Position numbers and translations under genes: made by a program. Positions 1 to 9,388 of a stretch of DNA of 64,000 nucleotides are shown here, in pieces. Position 1 is the first letter of the stretch. Every line of letters begins with the position of its first letter. Under the pieces are notes generated by a model. That model was not told the origin of the DNA and did not search any database. It saw only the letters and a program-made list of their open reading frames with translations. Source of the stretch: Haloarcula sp. CBA1129 (GTDB lineage: Archaea > Halobacteriota > Halobacteria > Halobacteriales > Haloarculaceae); NCBI RefSeq assembly GCF_008729015.1, contig NZ_RKSM01000001.1:992001-1056000 (forward strand), read 5' to 3'.

Positions 1-2
1 CG

Positions 3-119
3 GTACCACAGAAGCCGTCACTGCTCAGTGGCAGTAGCGGCCACCAAGGGAGTGGGTCGGGCGGCGACGGCTCGAGCGAGCTCGAAGACAGCGACAGTGA
101 CCCGGAGGGCAACTCGTGA
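3..119 (+). CDS. C-terminal end of an upstream gene (partial)
   Basis: The frame beginning at base 3 is open from the window edge to a TGA at 117-119 and encodes a Gly/Ser/Asp/Glu-rich tail ending in ELEDSDSDPEGNS. That acidic composition is typical of haloarchaeal protein ends; the other two frames give arginine-rich or interrupted peptides. It lies 115 bp before the effector gene on the same strand, so it is probably the previous gene of the CIS operon. Its identity cannot be read from 38 residues. Confidence 0.5.
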   Translation, partial: VPQKPSLLSGSSGHQGSGSGGDGSSELEDSDSDPEGNS

Positions 120-234
120 TACCGCAGCGGGTGCTCCCGGCGAGAGGTAGGCCAAGGGGCTTGCCGGCAGGAGGATCGGCGAGGCCCACGGGCTTCCAAC
201 ACGGAACTGTCTCTCCCGACTGTGGTGACGCCCA

Positions 235-3200
235 ATGAGACGAGTCGCCGACTCCGGGCAGACACGCTCCGACCGGGCCAACGACACGAACAGCGAGCGC
301 CAGCGAGCCAAGAGCGCCGACAGTCGGCGCGCAGAGAGCTCACCGTCGCACGTTCAGCAGGAACTGGGTAACGCTGGCGTGGCACGTCTGGCCGACGAAG
401 CCGAGGCGAACAGGGTCGGTGGCCCACGCGAGGGCACCCGCGACAGTGCCGGCAGTACGGCCGGTTCGGTCGGCCCGGCGGAATCGGCACGGACAGCTGT
501 CGCTGGGCCTAACGGCCGAGCCTTGCGACGGGGATCGCAAGCAACGGAGACAAGCAGCGCCGCGAACCGGTCGGCGAGGAGCCCGGACGGTATGTGTCCG
601 CGCTGCCGAGCGCGGGCTAGCGCTGGCAAGCCGCTGGATTGCCCGGCGTGTGAGGCAAGACTCCAAGGCAGCGAGACACGGACTGACCGCGGCGGTGATG
701 GCGGCCCACTCGACCGTGGGTCTCCCAGCGAGGGCAATTCGGGACTCACGGTGACCGATCCCGGGGACCGGTACGAGCGCGAGGCGGACGTCGTGGCAGA
801 CACGGTGCTGGGGATGTCGGCTCCGGACACGCGACGGGATGGTGTCGGTCCCAGCGGCCACACCTCGGATGGGTCGGCATCGGCACCCGTTACCCCCGTG
901 ACTGGCTCGACCACCAGCGATGCGAGTGGTGTCCAGCGAATGTGTGCCCGCTGCTTTACTCGGCCGGTCGCAGGGACGTCGCTGAGTTGTCCGGAGTGTG
1001 CCAAGGCCCTCCAGCGCAAGGCCGACGGATCGACTGGGGCCGGTGCCGAACCTGCGGTGGCAGACGAACTCGCCGCCGCCCGCGGTCGGGGCCAGCCGCT
1101 GCCGGGTGGCGTACGGTCGTTCTTTGAGTCGCGGTTCGACCGGGATTTCGGCGACGTTCGCGTCCACACTGGTTCCGACGCCGACAGGCTGGCCCAGTCG
1201 CTGAACGCGAAAGCATTCACTACCGGGAGCGACGTCTTCTTCGCCGGCGGCGAGTACCGACCCCGAACGGCGGCCGGCCAGCGGTTGCTGGCACACGAGC
1301 TGACCCACGTCGTCCAGCAGACCCGGCCACCGAAGGCGACCACGGACCGACACAGCCGGTCAGCGGGGCACCGCGGCGACGGCGTCGGCTCTTCGCCTGC
1401 TCTCGCCGGCACGGGTCCGGAACGTACGGGACGAGACGCTGACCCTGCGGTAGCCCACAGGGGGAGTCCGGAGGGCGAGGCTCGTGTGGCCGCGTCGGCA
1501 GTCGACGCCGGCGTTGACGTGGCCGTCGATCGGTCGGTCCAGGACGGGGCTATCCAGCGGTACGGCTTCGGTGACCTGAGGAGCGACGTCGGCGGGCTCG
1601 TCAGCAGTGCAGCGAGTTCGGCCTACGCAGCCGGTGAAACCGCCGTTCGAGCGGGTGGCGAGGCAGCCACCGCCGTCGCCGAGACTGGGGGGACGGTGGT
1701 CGACCGAGGCAGGGCGTTCGTCGAGGAGACCATCGAGAAGGTCGGTGAGACCGGCCGTGCAGTGGTCGAGCGCGTGGCTCCCGGACTCATAGAATTTCTC
1801 CGCAATCCGGGCGAGCGAATCCGCGACACCCTCGGGTCCGGACTGGGACGCTTCGTATCAGGGGCCCTCGACGTCCTCGGTGTCGAGGACGTCAGTGGAC
1901 TGTTCGGCCGGCTAGAGGCAACTTTCAACAGCGCGATAGAGACCACGACGACTGTCGTCTCGGAACTGGCAAACGGGATCGGCGGGGCCCTGGGCGGAAC
2001 CCTCAGCCCGTTTCTATCGGCAGTAGAGAGCCAGGCAGTCCCCATGCTCGAGGACGTCCAGAAGATGGTAGCGACTATCTTGGGTGGTATCGAGAGTGTC
2101 GGAGAGACGCTCCATGGCTCTGTCCAGTCATTCGTGGAGGGGATCGGCGGCGAGGTTGCCCAAGGCATCGCCAAGGCCGCCGCCTGGGCCTGGGAGCTCT
2201 CCGAGCCGCTCAGGAACTACGCCCAGTTGGCTTGGGACTGGGTGATGGAGCAGTTCGGCGTCGCTTGGGAGAGTTCCGATGGCGTTCGCACTTGGTTACT
2301 CGACGCTGCGGGATCGGTCTGGGACTCGATTCTGTCGACGATCCAGCCAGTGCTGGCACAGTTCGACACGGCGAAGGAGGAACTGTCCTCGCTTGCGGCG
2401 TTCAAGCCAGTCGTGAAACTGACGGATGCAGTCGGGTCGCTGTGGGACTCGCTCGGATGGATACGGGACAACTGGAACAGTAGCGACGTCCTGGTTCGGG
2501 CCCGAACCGCGCTCCGCGAGCGCGTCCTCCCAGCCGTCCTCGAGGGCATCTCGAATGTGACGGGGCTTATCGGCTCGGTTCGGGAGTGGACCGTCGGGGC
2601 CGTGGAAACCGTCGCCAGTGCCTTCGAGAGCGCTGTCGGCGCCATCAGAGGGGTTCCAATTCTCGAAATGGCCGCTGGGACAACGCAGTACGTCTACCGG
2701 CAAGTGACTCGACTCGCCACATGGGCGAGTTCGTCCTTCGACAGCCTCATGCAGTGGATGTCGTCGACGCTTGGGTCGCTGTGGTCCACGCTCGAACCCA
2801 TCCTCGATTTCCTGCTCCAGCTCCGCCAAGTTCTAACCGTCCCACTCAGACTGCCAGCCCTCCTGACGGGAGCGCTCTGGAAGCGGCTCCCGGACCAGTT
2901 CAAGCCGCCGTTGATCACGTTCCTGTTCGACGTACTGGTGCGGTTCGTGAAACAGTTCCCGGCGTTCGTCTCCGGGCTCGGCCCGATTGCAGTGCTCCTG
3001 AAAGAGGCCGTCCTCGGGTTCCTGGAGCAACTGCGTGACACTGGCCCACAACGCAAGATCACCGTCTCGAACCGTATCGCGGAGTTGCTCCAAGGCAGCG
3101 TGGAGTTCGCGAAGGGCTATCTCTGGGGGATGCTGCGCGGTATCTGGGAGGGGCTCACAGACCCATTCCGCATCATCTACATGCTCGGACAGGTGGCCGT

Positions 3201-5274
3201 CGGTGCGACGCGCTTGCTCGCCTCGCAGATTGAGCGGCTCTTCCCGGACGACACCGACGAGCAACGTCGAGAGCAGGCCCGGAAACAACTCGAACAGGCA
3301 GACACCAAGACCGAGGGCGTGGACGAACAGATCCAGTCAACCACCGACAGCGCCAGCAGTCAGTCGAACGCGACTCCCGGCGGCGTGTTCGAGATGCTCC
3401 GGTCGATGTGGAACAGCGTCCTGTCGAAATCCAACGAGATCGGGGGACAGATCGCCTCGGCGCTGCTCGATTTCATCCAACTGCCGGACTTCGAACTCGG
3501 GGACAAGCTTGGGTGGGTCAGCGGGACCGTGTTGTTCGAGGCCGTTCTGTATGTCCTCACGGCGGGTTCCTATGCCGCGGTGACGGCCTCACGCCCCATC
3601 CTAAAGGGGATACTCCGGTTTATCGACCTCGGGGGTGAACTCGTCGGCGCCGTCGTGAAGGGACTCGCGAAGCTCAAAGGCCCCGTTTCGAGCGCGCTCG
3701 GTCAGATCGGGAACATCGTCCGTCTCGTGCCCGGACTCGGTCGGGCCTGGGACAGTGCCGCGGATGCGCTCCGCTCACTGTTCAGAGTGTCCGACGAGGC
3801 GGCGCCAGCAGGTCGCGGGGCTGGTTCGGGAGCGGAGGCGGCGGAAAGTGGTGGTGCCCGCGGTACCGGCGAGCTAGCGGAGTCCGGCGGGACCGGGGGT
3901 ACTCGACAGCCCTCGTACTCGGCCGAAACACGGGCAGAGACTTGGTCGGTACGGGACGTCGACACCGGTCCGCAGTCCGGCTCGACAGCCGCCGGCCGGC
4001 CGGGGAGGGAGTCCGTGGAGGCGGTCGACGACGAGGCCACCGACGTCGCCGAGACGACCGTCCGGAACGCCATGGACGAGGTCCACGAGTTCAAGCGACT
4101 CCCGGACGGGCGACTGATTCGGTGTAGTGAGGCCTGCACGGAACTGACCACGCACGTGGTAGAGCGAACCAAGGAGATCCAAAAACAGGTTTCACCGGAC
4201 AGCCCGGCGTACGCCAGGGCACAGGAACTGCAGGAACAGGCGTCCGAGTTAGGCGCTCGGTCCCTCGGGGAGGCCGGGGCCGCAACTGACGAGATTCTGG
4301 ACCAAGCACGGCGACTCGAACAGGAACTGTCCGATCTGGCCAAGAAACAAGATGGCCTGCCAGGTGGACGACCCCTCGGAGAGGGGAAATCCACTGCCTC
4401 CAAGGGAGAGACGGAGGGGGGCCGTGGGTCGTCGGGAGCTGATACCGGCCGTGTCAGCCGCCAAGGGACGGAAGCACCCGATATCGAAGCGATTGGACCA
4501 GAGCGCTATCAAAATGATCTGATCTCAGACGAGAATATTCCTGCCGTTGCGTTTTCCAAAGAAAAGGGACTGCATAATCCGATTAGTGGCGATCGTCCAC
4601 TCAAGATTGAGCCAGACGGCGCGGTGGTTTACGCTGACACCGGGGCGCCATGCAGGCAATGTGATCCAGCGTACTACTTTGACGAGACGGCGAGCCGTTG
4701 GAAGAAGAAACCCGACCGTCTGCTTCCGGATCAACGGGTCAGCAAAAAGACTGGCGGGACTAAAAAGGATGTCAGTCATCGATTCAATTCATATACGGAG
4801 CAAAAGGGAGATACCATCCACGAGACCACGGAAGGGGTGCTGGGTATCCCCGGTGAAGTGATGACACATCGAAATAACCCAGCACAGAAACGCGTCTCTA
4901 AAGGGACGGGAGATGATGCCGGTCACCGGATTGCTAACAAATTCGGTGCTCCTGGTAACGAGTCAAATCTGGCTCAACAAAACTGGATAGCGAATCGTTA
5001 TGGGACGTTCCGCGATTTGGAGAAACGATGGGGGCGGAAACTTAAAAACGGGATGCAAATTCGCGCAAAAGTGACTGATGTAACTAGAAAAGGCGAGAGT
5101 CGTCCGTTTTATAGAAAAGTAACCTGGGAAGAAACGACAATAGATGGGTCGACGGAAACCAAGCAACTAATATTTGCGAATATGCACACACCAAAGAGTC
5201 GCACGAAACAAGACATTCCGTCCACAACGTCAGATTCGACGGCGGATCTCATTGATATAACGGACTATTTCTAG
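235..5274 (+). CDS. eCIScore (DUF4157) effector with C-terminal nuclease-like toxin domain
   Basis: A 1679-aa polymorphic effector probably loaded into the contractile injection system encoded downstream. Residues about 289-362 match the eCIScore/DUF4157 domain (LPGGVRSFFE, then VRVHTGSDAD, ending HELTHVVQQ), with an HExxH metal-binding motif at 354-358. Two CxxC...CxxC zinc-ribbon-like knuckles begin at about residues 121 and 237. Residues about 440-1170 are long amphipathic and hydrophobic helices with many Trp, suggestive of membrane interaction or packing inside the tube. Residues about 1200-1420 are low-complexity linker. The last 120 residues contain D-A-G-H (1561-1564) and a following QQNWIANR segment, like the DNA/RNA non-specific endonuclease (His-Me finger) toxin tips. 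The DNA encoding residues after about 1420 is clearly AT-richer. No immunity gene is evident next to it. Start chosen as the first ATG; no strong ribosome binding site is visible. Confidence 0.85.
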   Translation: MRRVADSGQTRSDRANDTNSERQRAKSADSRRAESSPSHVQQELGNAGVARLADEAEANRVGGPREGTRDSAGSTAGSVGPAESARTAVAGPNGRALRRGSQATETSSAANRSARSPDGMCPRCRARASAGKPLDCPACEARLQGSETRTDRGGDGGPLDRGSPSEGNSGLTVTDPGDRYEREADVVADTVLGMSAPDTRRDGVGPSGHTSDGSASAPVTPVTGSTTSDASGVQRMCARCFTRPVAGTSLSCPECAKALQRKADGSTGAGAEPAVADELAAARGRGQPLPGGVRSFFESRFDRDFGDVRVHTGSDADRLAQSLNAKAFTTGSDVFFAGGEYRPRTAAGQRLLAHELTHVVQQTRPPKATTDRHSRSAGHRGDGVGSSPALAGTGPERTGRDADPAVAHRGSPEGEARVAASAVDAGVDVAVDRSVQDGAIQRYGFGDLRSDVGGLVSSAASSAYAAGETAVRAGGEAATAVAETGGTVVDRGRAFVEETIEKVGETGRAVVERVAPGLIEFLRNPGERIRDTLGSGLGRFVSGALDVLGVEDVSGLFGRLEATFNSAIETTTTVVSELANGIGGALGGTLSPFLSAVESQAVPMLEDVQKMVATILGGIESVGETLHGSVQSFVEGIGGEVAQGIAKAAAWAWELSEPLRNYAQLAWDWVMEQFGVAWESSDGVRTWLLDAAGSVWDSILSTIQPVLAQFDTAKEELSSLAAFKPVVKLTDAVGSLWDSLGWIRDNWNSSDVLVRARTALRERVLPAVLEGISNVTGLIGSVREWTVGAVETVASAFESAVGAIRGVPILEMAAGTTQYVYRQVTRLATWASSSFDSLMQWMSSTLGSLWSTLEPILDFLLQLRQVLTVPLRLPALLTGALWKRLPDQFKPPLITFLFDVLVRFVKQFPAFVSGLGPIAVLLKEAVLGFLEQLRDTGPQRKITVSNRIAELLQGSVEFAKGYLWGMLRGIWEGLTDPFRIIYMLGQVAVGATRLLASQIERLFPDDTDEQRREQARKQLEQADTKTEGVDEQIQSTTDSASSQSNATPGGVFEMLRSMWNSVLSKSNEIGGQIASALLDFIQLPDFELGDKLGWVSGTVLFEAVLYVLTAGSYAAVTASRPILKGILRFIDLGGELVGAVVKGLAKLKGPVSSALGQIGNIVRLVPGLGRAWDSAADALRSLFRVSDEAAPAGRGAGSGAEAAESGGARGTGELAESGGTGGTRQPSYSAETRAETWSVRDVDTGPQSGSTAAGRPGRESVEAVDDEATDVAETTVRNAMDEVHEFKRLPDGRLIRCSEACTELTTHVVERTKEIQKQVSPDSPAYARAQELQEQASELGARSLGEAGAATDEILDQARRLEQELSDLAKKQDGLPGGRPLGEGKSTASKGETEGGRGSSGADTGRVSRQGTEAPDIEAIGPERYQNDLISDENIPAVAFSKEKGLHNPISGDRPLKIEPDGAVVYADTGAPCRQCDPAYYFDETASRWKKKPDRLLPDQRVSKKTGGTKKDVSHRFNSYTEQKGDTIHETTEGVLGIPGEVMTHRNNPAQKRVSKGTGDDAGHRIANKFGAPGNESNLAQQNWIANRYGTFRDLEKRWGRKLKNGMQIRAKVTDVTRKGESRPFYRKVTWEETTIDGSTETKQLIFANMHTPKSRTKQDIPSTTSDSTADLIDITDYF

Positions 5275-5575
5275 CCAGCGCCGGCGCGGTATTTTGCTTG
5301 GGAATTCAATTACGGACACGCTCACCACCGACCTCGGGGCGCTTCTGCGCCGGAATCGCATCCGCCCCATCCTCGACTCCGATGCGCTGAAAGCATGCTG
5401 ACAGAACAGTTCCCTCACGAGACACGCTCCCAACCGACCGATTTGCTACCACCACGTCATGACAAATTTTTTATGCCAAATGATAAGTAAGTTCGATAAG
5501 AGGTACTAATCATCGTACTGAAAACAAGTGCCCCACACGAGACCGGCTAACTGACACAGACAATCGGAGCAACGC
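5275..5575. other. Intergenic region with T-run and possible internal promoter
   Basis: No convincing gene in these 301 bp. A run of six T at 5467-5472 could terminate transcription of the effector gene, as archaeal termination favours T-runs. The AT-rich stretch 5464-5515 that follows could equally carry a TATA element for the baseplate operon. A short open stretch at about 5310-5402 (ending DSDALKAC) may be a gene remnant, but nothing identifies it. Confidence 0.35.
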
Positions 5576-6952
5576 GTGCAAGAAGACACACACGAAGTCA
5601 ACGACATCGATCTCCCCCGGTTCGTCCGCCGAATCGGGATTATCAACACTACTGAGAGGGGTCGCGACTCGGCTCCGACGATGGGGGTACTCCCCGCTTT
5701 CGGGGGCGTCCTTGAACTGGGAATGAGCCGCACGGGTGGACTGCCGCCAGGGCTCACGTACCTGACACTACCTGACCTGCTCGCCCCCTCGTTGTTGGCC
5801 GACGACTCACGGGCAGAATCCAGTCACACCGACGAGATGATGCTTCGACAAAGTAGCTCGGGATCGACCGAACAACCGACGGATCGACATGGTGGACCGG
5901 AGCCGGCCCGAGCGAGCGGTTCGATGTCGAGGGCGTCCACACAACCAGACAGTAACAGCAGCCCCCCCAGAGTGTCGGAGGTGCTTCGTGAAACATCGGA
6001 CGATGGGTCGGGCGCATCCTTCGACGACGTCTCCCGGACAGTGAAGTGGGCCGACGGTCCGGATTCGCGTGCCTCAACCACCGACGACGACTCGGACAAG
6101 TCGGGTCTGCGTGGTTCGAGCGGGTCGGAAGCCGACTTGAGAGAACGACCGGAGGGTGCCGACGCTGGACCTGGACCGGTCCGTGAACTACGACGCCTCG
6201 AGGACAGCCCGGGCGTACTCGAAGGCGCTCCCGGTAGTGGCGGTGACCAGTCACGACTGACCGGCCCTGTGTCGACGGTGCTCGCGACCGGCTCGCTTCC
6301 GGGGCGAGGTGCCGGGGTGGACAGTCCGACCAGCGGTCCAGACATGACTCGAAGCGGAGACGGGGCCGCCACTTCACGCACGGACGTCGGTGATTCGAGT
6401 GGGTCGTTCGCACGGCCCTCGCTGGAGTGGCGAGAATCGGACACACCCTCGGAGTCCGGGGAGCACGCCCCGGGACCCGACCTCTCCCCGCTGGACTCGT
6501 CTCCGACAGGAGCCCATCAGGAGGCTCGATCCTCACAGGTGGAGCGTCCGACCGGGCCCGACCTGTCGTCTCCGGTCACGACGCCCGTGGGCGAGACTGG
6601 CGACGGTTTCGGGACGGGAACGGGACCACCTATGACGGTTCTGGACGAGAGTCCGGGGGCGGACACGACAGCGGAAACAAGAGCGGGCGAGCGGTCTGGC
6701 AGAGGACGGCAAACGACTCCGGGCAGCGACGCCTTGGGAGACGGAGTCAGGCGGTCCCGAGACTCACGCGGTGACGAGCTCGCCAGAACGACCCGGGAGA
6801 CGGCCCACGGCGACGGGCCGGGCGAGGCCGACTGGCCGTTCCCCCGGAACCTGTCGTTAGAGGGCGGCGGCCCGGACGCCAGGTTCCTCGAGGAGATTCA
6901 CCGAGAACTGACGAAGAAGATGCGCATCGAACGCGACCGGAGGGGGTTCTGA
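5576..6952 (+). CDS. Low-complexity CIS operon protein of unknown function
   Basis: 458 aa, starting with GTG; a GGAG ribosome-binding sequence at 5566-5569 with six-base spacing supports this start over a later ATG at 5681. Almost the whole protein is disordered, rich in Ser, Gly, Asp, Thr and Pro, with no predicted hydrophobic core. Only the last 40 residues (about 420-458: WPFPRNLSLE, then RFLEEIHRELTKKMRIERD) look foldable, as an amphipathic helix. It ends one base before the next start, so it is co-transcribed with the LysM tube-initiator gene. From position it could be a baseplate linker or docking peptide. I do not recognise the family. Confidence 0.7.
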   Translation: MQEDTHEVNDIDLPRFVRRIGIINTTERGRDSAPTMGVLPAFGGVLELGMSRTGGLPPGLTYLTLPDLLAPSLLADDSRAESSHTDEMMLRQSSSGSTEQPTDRHGGPEPARASGSMSRASTQPDSNSSPPRVSEVLRETSDDGSGASFDDVSRTVKWADGPDSRASTTDDDSDKSGLRGSSGSEADLRERPEGADAGPGPVRELRRLEDSPGVLEGAPGSGGDQSRLTGPVSTVLATGSLPGRGAGVDSPTSGPDMTRSGDGAATSRTDVGDSSGSFARPSLEWRESDTPSESGEHAPGPDLSPLDSSPTGAHQEARSSQVERPTGPDLSSPVTTPVGETGDGFGTGTGPPMTVLDESPGADTTAETRAGERSGRGRQTTPGSDALGDGVRRSRDSRGDELARTTRETAHGDGPGEADWPFPRNLSLEGGGPDARFLEEIHRELTKKMRIERDRRGF

Positions 6953-6953
6953 G

Positions 6954-7604
6954 ATGCCGAAGCTGCGTGGGGATGGCGGACTGTCGCGGGCCGAAATCGA
7001 CATCGAGAACGGCGCGGCAGCGGACGAGGAACCGATCGAGGTCATGTTCAATCCCACGGAGTACAGCCGCAACAAGAGCGTCCAGTACGGCGAGCAGTCG
7101 ATCGCCGGACAGGGGACCCCGGTGACGCAGTTCGTGAGCGGCGAGGCGGAGACCCTCTCAATGGAACTGTTTTTCGACACGTCGGAGGAACGGACAGACG
7201 TCACGGAAGAAACTGGCAAACTCGACCAGTTGCTGACGATAGACGACTCCATCGGGGCGCCGCCCTATTGCACGTTCGTCTGGGGTGGCATCGACTTCAC
7301 GGCAGTGCTCAAGAGCGCGGACAAGCAGTTCACGATGTTCCGTGCTGATGGAACGCCGCTCAGGGCTCGCGTGAGCGTGACGTTTAAGCAGTACCGACCG
7401 CCGAGTACGGGCCAGACCCCCGCCAACGGGAGCAGTTCGGACACTGCCAGCCAGCGGACCGTGACAGAGGGAGAAACACTCTGGGGAATCGCCAAGGAGG
7501 AATACGGGGACCCCACAGCGTGGACGCGTATCGCAGAGTCGAACGACATCGAAGACCCCCGGTCGCTCCAGCCCGGGACCACGCTGACCATTCCACCAGA
7601 GTGA
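6954..7604 (+). CDS. CIS tube-initiator protein with LysM domain (Afp7/gp53-like)
   Basis: 216 aa. The N-terminal part (about 1-145) has the CIS tube-protein pattern: IEVMFNPTEYSRNKSVQYG, followed by LSMELFFDTSEE and a later FRADGTPLRARVSVTFK. A LysM domain occupies about 167-214 (VTEGETLWGIAKEEYGDP to PGTTLTIPP). In Afp and PVC particles this protein joins the inner tube to the hub. Here LysM probably acts in assembly rather than peptidoglycan binding, since haloarchaea lack murein. It is followed one base later by the hub gene. Confidence 0.85.
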   Translation: MPKLRGDGGLSRAEIDIENGAAADEEPIEVMFNPTEYSRNKSVQYGEQSIAGQGTPVTQFVSGEAETLSMELFFDTSEERTDVTEETGKLDQLLTIDDSIGAPPYCTFVWGGIDFTAVLKSADKQFTMFRADGTPLRARVSVTFKQYRPPSTGQTPANGSSSDTASQRTVTEGETLWGIAKEEYGDPTAWTRIAESNDIEDPRSLQPGTTLTIPPE

Positions 7605-7605
7605 T

Positions 7606-8748
7606 ATGAGCTTCGCCGAGCTTGCCGACCGATACGACGATTTCCACGCGCCGTCGTTCGAGGTCCGGGTAGGCAACGCGAACAACGGGTTCACCAGCAC
7701 GGAGGATTTCGGTGACAAGGGTCGGGTGTCGGGGCTTCGGATCGAGACGGCGATCGACCGGGCGAACCGGTTCTCCTTCTCCCTCAACGACGTGTTCGAT
7801 CGGACGCAGGGCGAGAACGGGGCCTTCGACGCGAAGTTGCGGTCGACGTTCGCCGAGGGCAGTGAACTGGAAATTCGTCTTGGATACGGGACAGCCGAGC
7901 CGACGTCGTTACTCTGGGGACGGGTCGATTCGGTGAAGCCAGACTTCCCTGCGAGTGGCACGCCCGGGCTGTCGGTCGAGGGGTACGACCTCCGCTACGG
8001 ATTGCGCAACCTGACAGGCGACGGTGGCTGGGAGGACTCGGACCTTGAGACCATTGTCGACGACCTCGTGGCCGACATCCCGTTCGAGGGGGTGGAAGTC
8101 GACGTCGGCAACGTCCCGATCGAGAATCGGCGCCACCCGGAGGCTCCTAACAGCGAGTTCCTCAACACCCTCGCAAAGGAGTACGACGCGGAGTTTTTCT
8201 CCCGTGCTGGCACCTTCCACTTCCGGAAACAGTCCCGTGTCTCCGAGCTGTCCCCGGAGACGACGCTGCGATACGGGAAGGCACTCCGGTCGTTTACCCC
8301 GGGGTCGGCGAACCCCCGTTCGGAGTCCGGAGACGTGCGTGGGTCCGGACCCCGAGTTGGGACAGTAAAAGTCCGGCACAACGACGAGGTGGGCAAGGGG
8401 CCCATCGTCGGGACGGCCAAGGTAACTGGGGGCGGTTCGGAGACACGGGTCGAAACGATTCCGGTCCGGTCGGAGAGCGAGGCCGAACAACGGGCGCAAT
8501 CGATCGCTGGTGAGATCGCTCGCACGGGCAACTCCACATCAGGGTCAGTCGCTGGCCAGAACGCCGGCGGGCGGGGCGGGAGCCGGGCAGAAACACTCGG
8601 GCTCCCGGAAATCCAGATCGGTCGCGTGCTCAAACTTACCGGCCTCGGGGACGAGTTCTCCGGCCAGTACCACGTCGAGTCTGCGAACCACCGGATCGAC
8701 GACTCCGGCTACACGACCACGTTCGACCTCAGAAAACTGAACCAATGA
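7606..8748 (+). CDS. CIS hub protein (phage late-control D/gp27-like, VgrG/Pvc8 N-terminal type)
   Basis: 380 aa. The pattern matches gp27-type hubs: an N-terminal beta domain (FEVRVGNANNG, then IDRANRFSFSLNDVFDR), a central domain beginning near VEGYDLRYGLRNL, and a C-terminal part with GRVLKLTGLGDEFSGQYHVESANHRID, a typical late-control-D ending. It forms the hub on which the spike sits. Its stop overlaps the start of the spike gene by four bases (ATGA), so translation is probably coupled. In Pvc8 and VgrG the hub and spike are one protein; here they are two genes. Confidence 0.85.
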   Translation: MSFAELADRYDDFHAPSFEVRVGNANNGFTSTEDFGDKGRVSGLRIETAIDRANRFSFSLNDVFDRTQGENGAFDAKLRSTFAEGSELEIRLGYGTAEPTSLLWGRVDSVKPDFPASGTPGLSVEGYDLRYGLRNLTGDGGWEDSDLETIVDDLVADIPFEGVEVDVGNVPIENRRHPEAPNSEFLNTLAKEYDAEFFSRAGTFHFRKQSRVSELSPETTLRYGKALRSFTPGSANPRSESGDVRGSGPRVGTVKVRHNDEVGKGPIVGTAKVTGGGSETRVETIPVRSESEAEQRAQSIAGEIARTGNSTSGSVAGQNAGGRGGSRAETLGLPEIQIGRVLKLTGLGDEFSGQYHVESANHRIDDSGYTTTFDLRKLNQ

Positions 8749-9386
8749 GTGACACTGAATTCGGCATGCAAGGAACTGACATCCGAAATGGCGTCGCGGT
8801 CGGTATCGTTGCGGACAACGAGGACCCCGAGGGTCTCGGTCGCGTCAAACTCACCTTTCCTTGGCGGGAGTCCGACGACGAGAGCCACTGGGCCCGGGTG
8901 GCGACACCGATGGCTGGCGATGAGGTGGGGACGTACTTCCTCCCGAACGTTGACGACGAGGTCCTGGTGGCGTTCGACAGTGGGGATCTGAACCACCCGT
9001 ACGTTCTGGGCTCGCTCTGGAATGGCGACCAGCCCCCTCCCGAGGACAATGCGGACGGGGAGAACACGGTCAAGACGATCAAATCAGACAGCGATCACAA
9101 GATCACACTCGACGACGACGACAGCGCAGGCAAAGTCGAGATAACGACCAGCGGCGGTCACACGCTCACCCTCGACGACAGTTCCGGCGCGGAGACGATC
9201 ACCATCGAGGACTCCTCCGGGCAGAATACAATCGAGTTCGATGCGACCAAAGGGTCGATAGCGATCGAGAGCGGGACCAAACTCAGCGTGGATGCGCCAA
9301 ACTTGGAGTTCACCGCCGACGGGAATATCTCGATCGAAGCCAGTGGCATCTTGACTCTGAATGGGACACTCGTGAGGATTAACTGA
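8745..9386 (+). CDS. CIS spike protein (gp5/gpV-like OB fold plus beta-helix)
   Basis: 213 aa. Residues about 12-95 carry the gpV/gp5 OB-fold signature (GIVADNEDPEGLGRVKLTFP, WARVATPMAG, LPNVDDEVLVAFDSGD, YVLGSLWNG). Residues about 105-213 are short acidic beta repeats (HKITLDDDD, HTLTLDDSS, NTIEFDATK) that would trimerise into the needle. The lysozyme domain of T4 gp5 is absent, as in other non-phage CIS. It is flanked by the hub gene (four-base overlap) and the PAAR gene (two-base gap). Confidence 0.88.
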   Translation: MSDTEFGMQGTDIRNGVAVGIVADNEDPEGLGRVKLTFPWRESDDESHWARVATPMAGDEVGTYFLPNVDDEVLVAFDSGDLNHPYVLGSLWNGDQPPPEDNADGENTVKTIKSDSDHKITLDDDDSAGKVEITTSGGHTLTLDDSSGAETITIEDSSGQNTIEFDATKGSIAIESGTKLSVDAPNLEFTADGNISIEASGILTLNGTLVRIN

Positions 9387-9388
9387 CA

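Noticed and set aside
340-1412. Long reverse-strand open frames opposite the effector gene
   Set aside because: GC-rich haloarchaeal genes leave long open frames on the other strand. These translate to Arg/Ser/Pro-rich sequence without any domain, while the forward frame has DUF4157.
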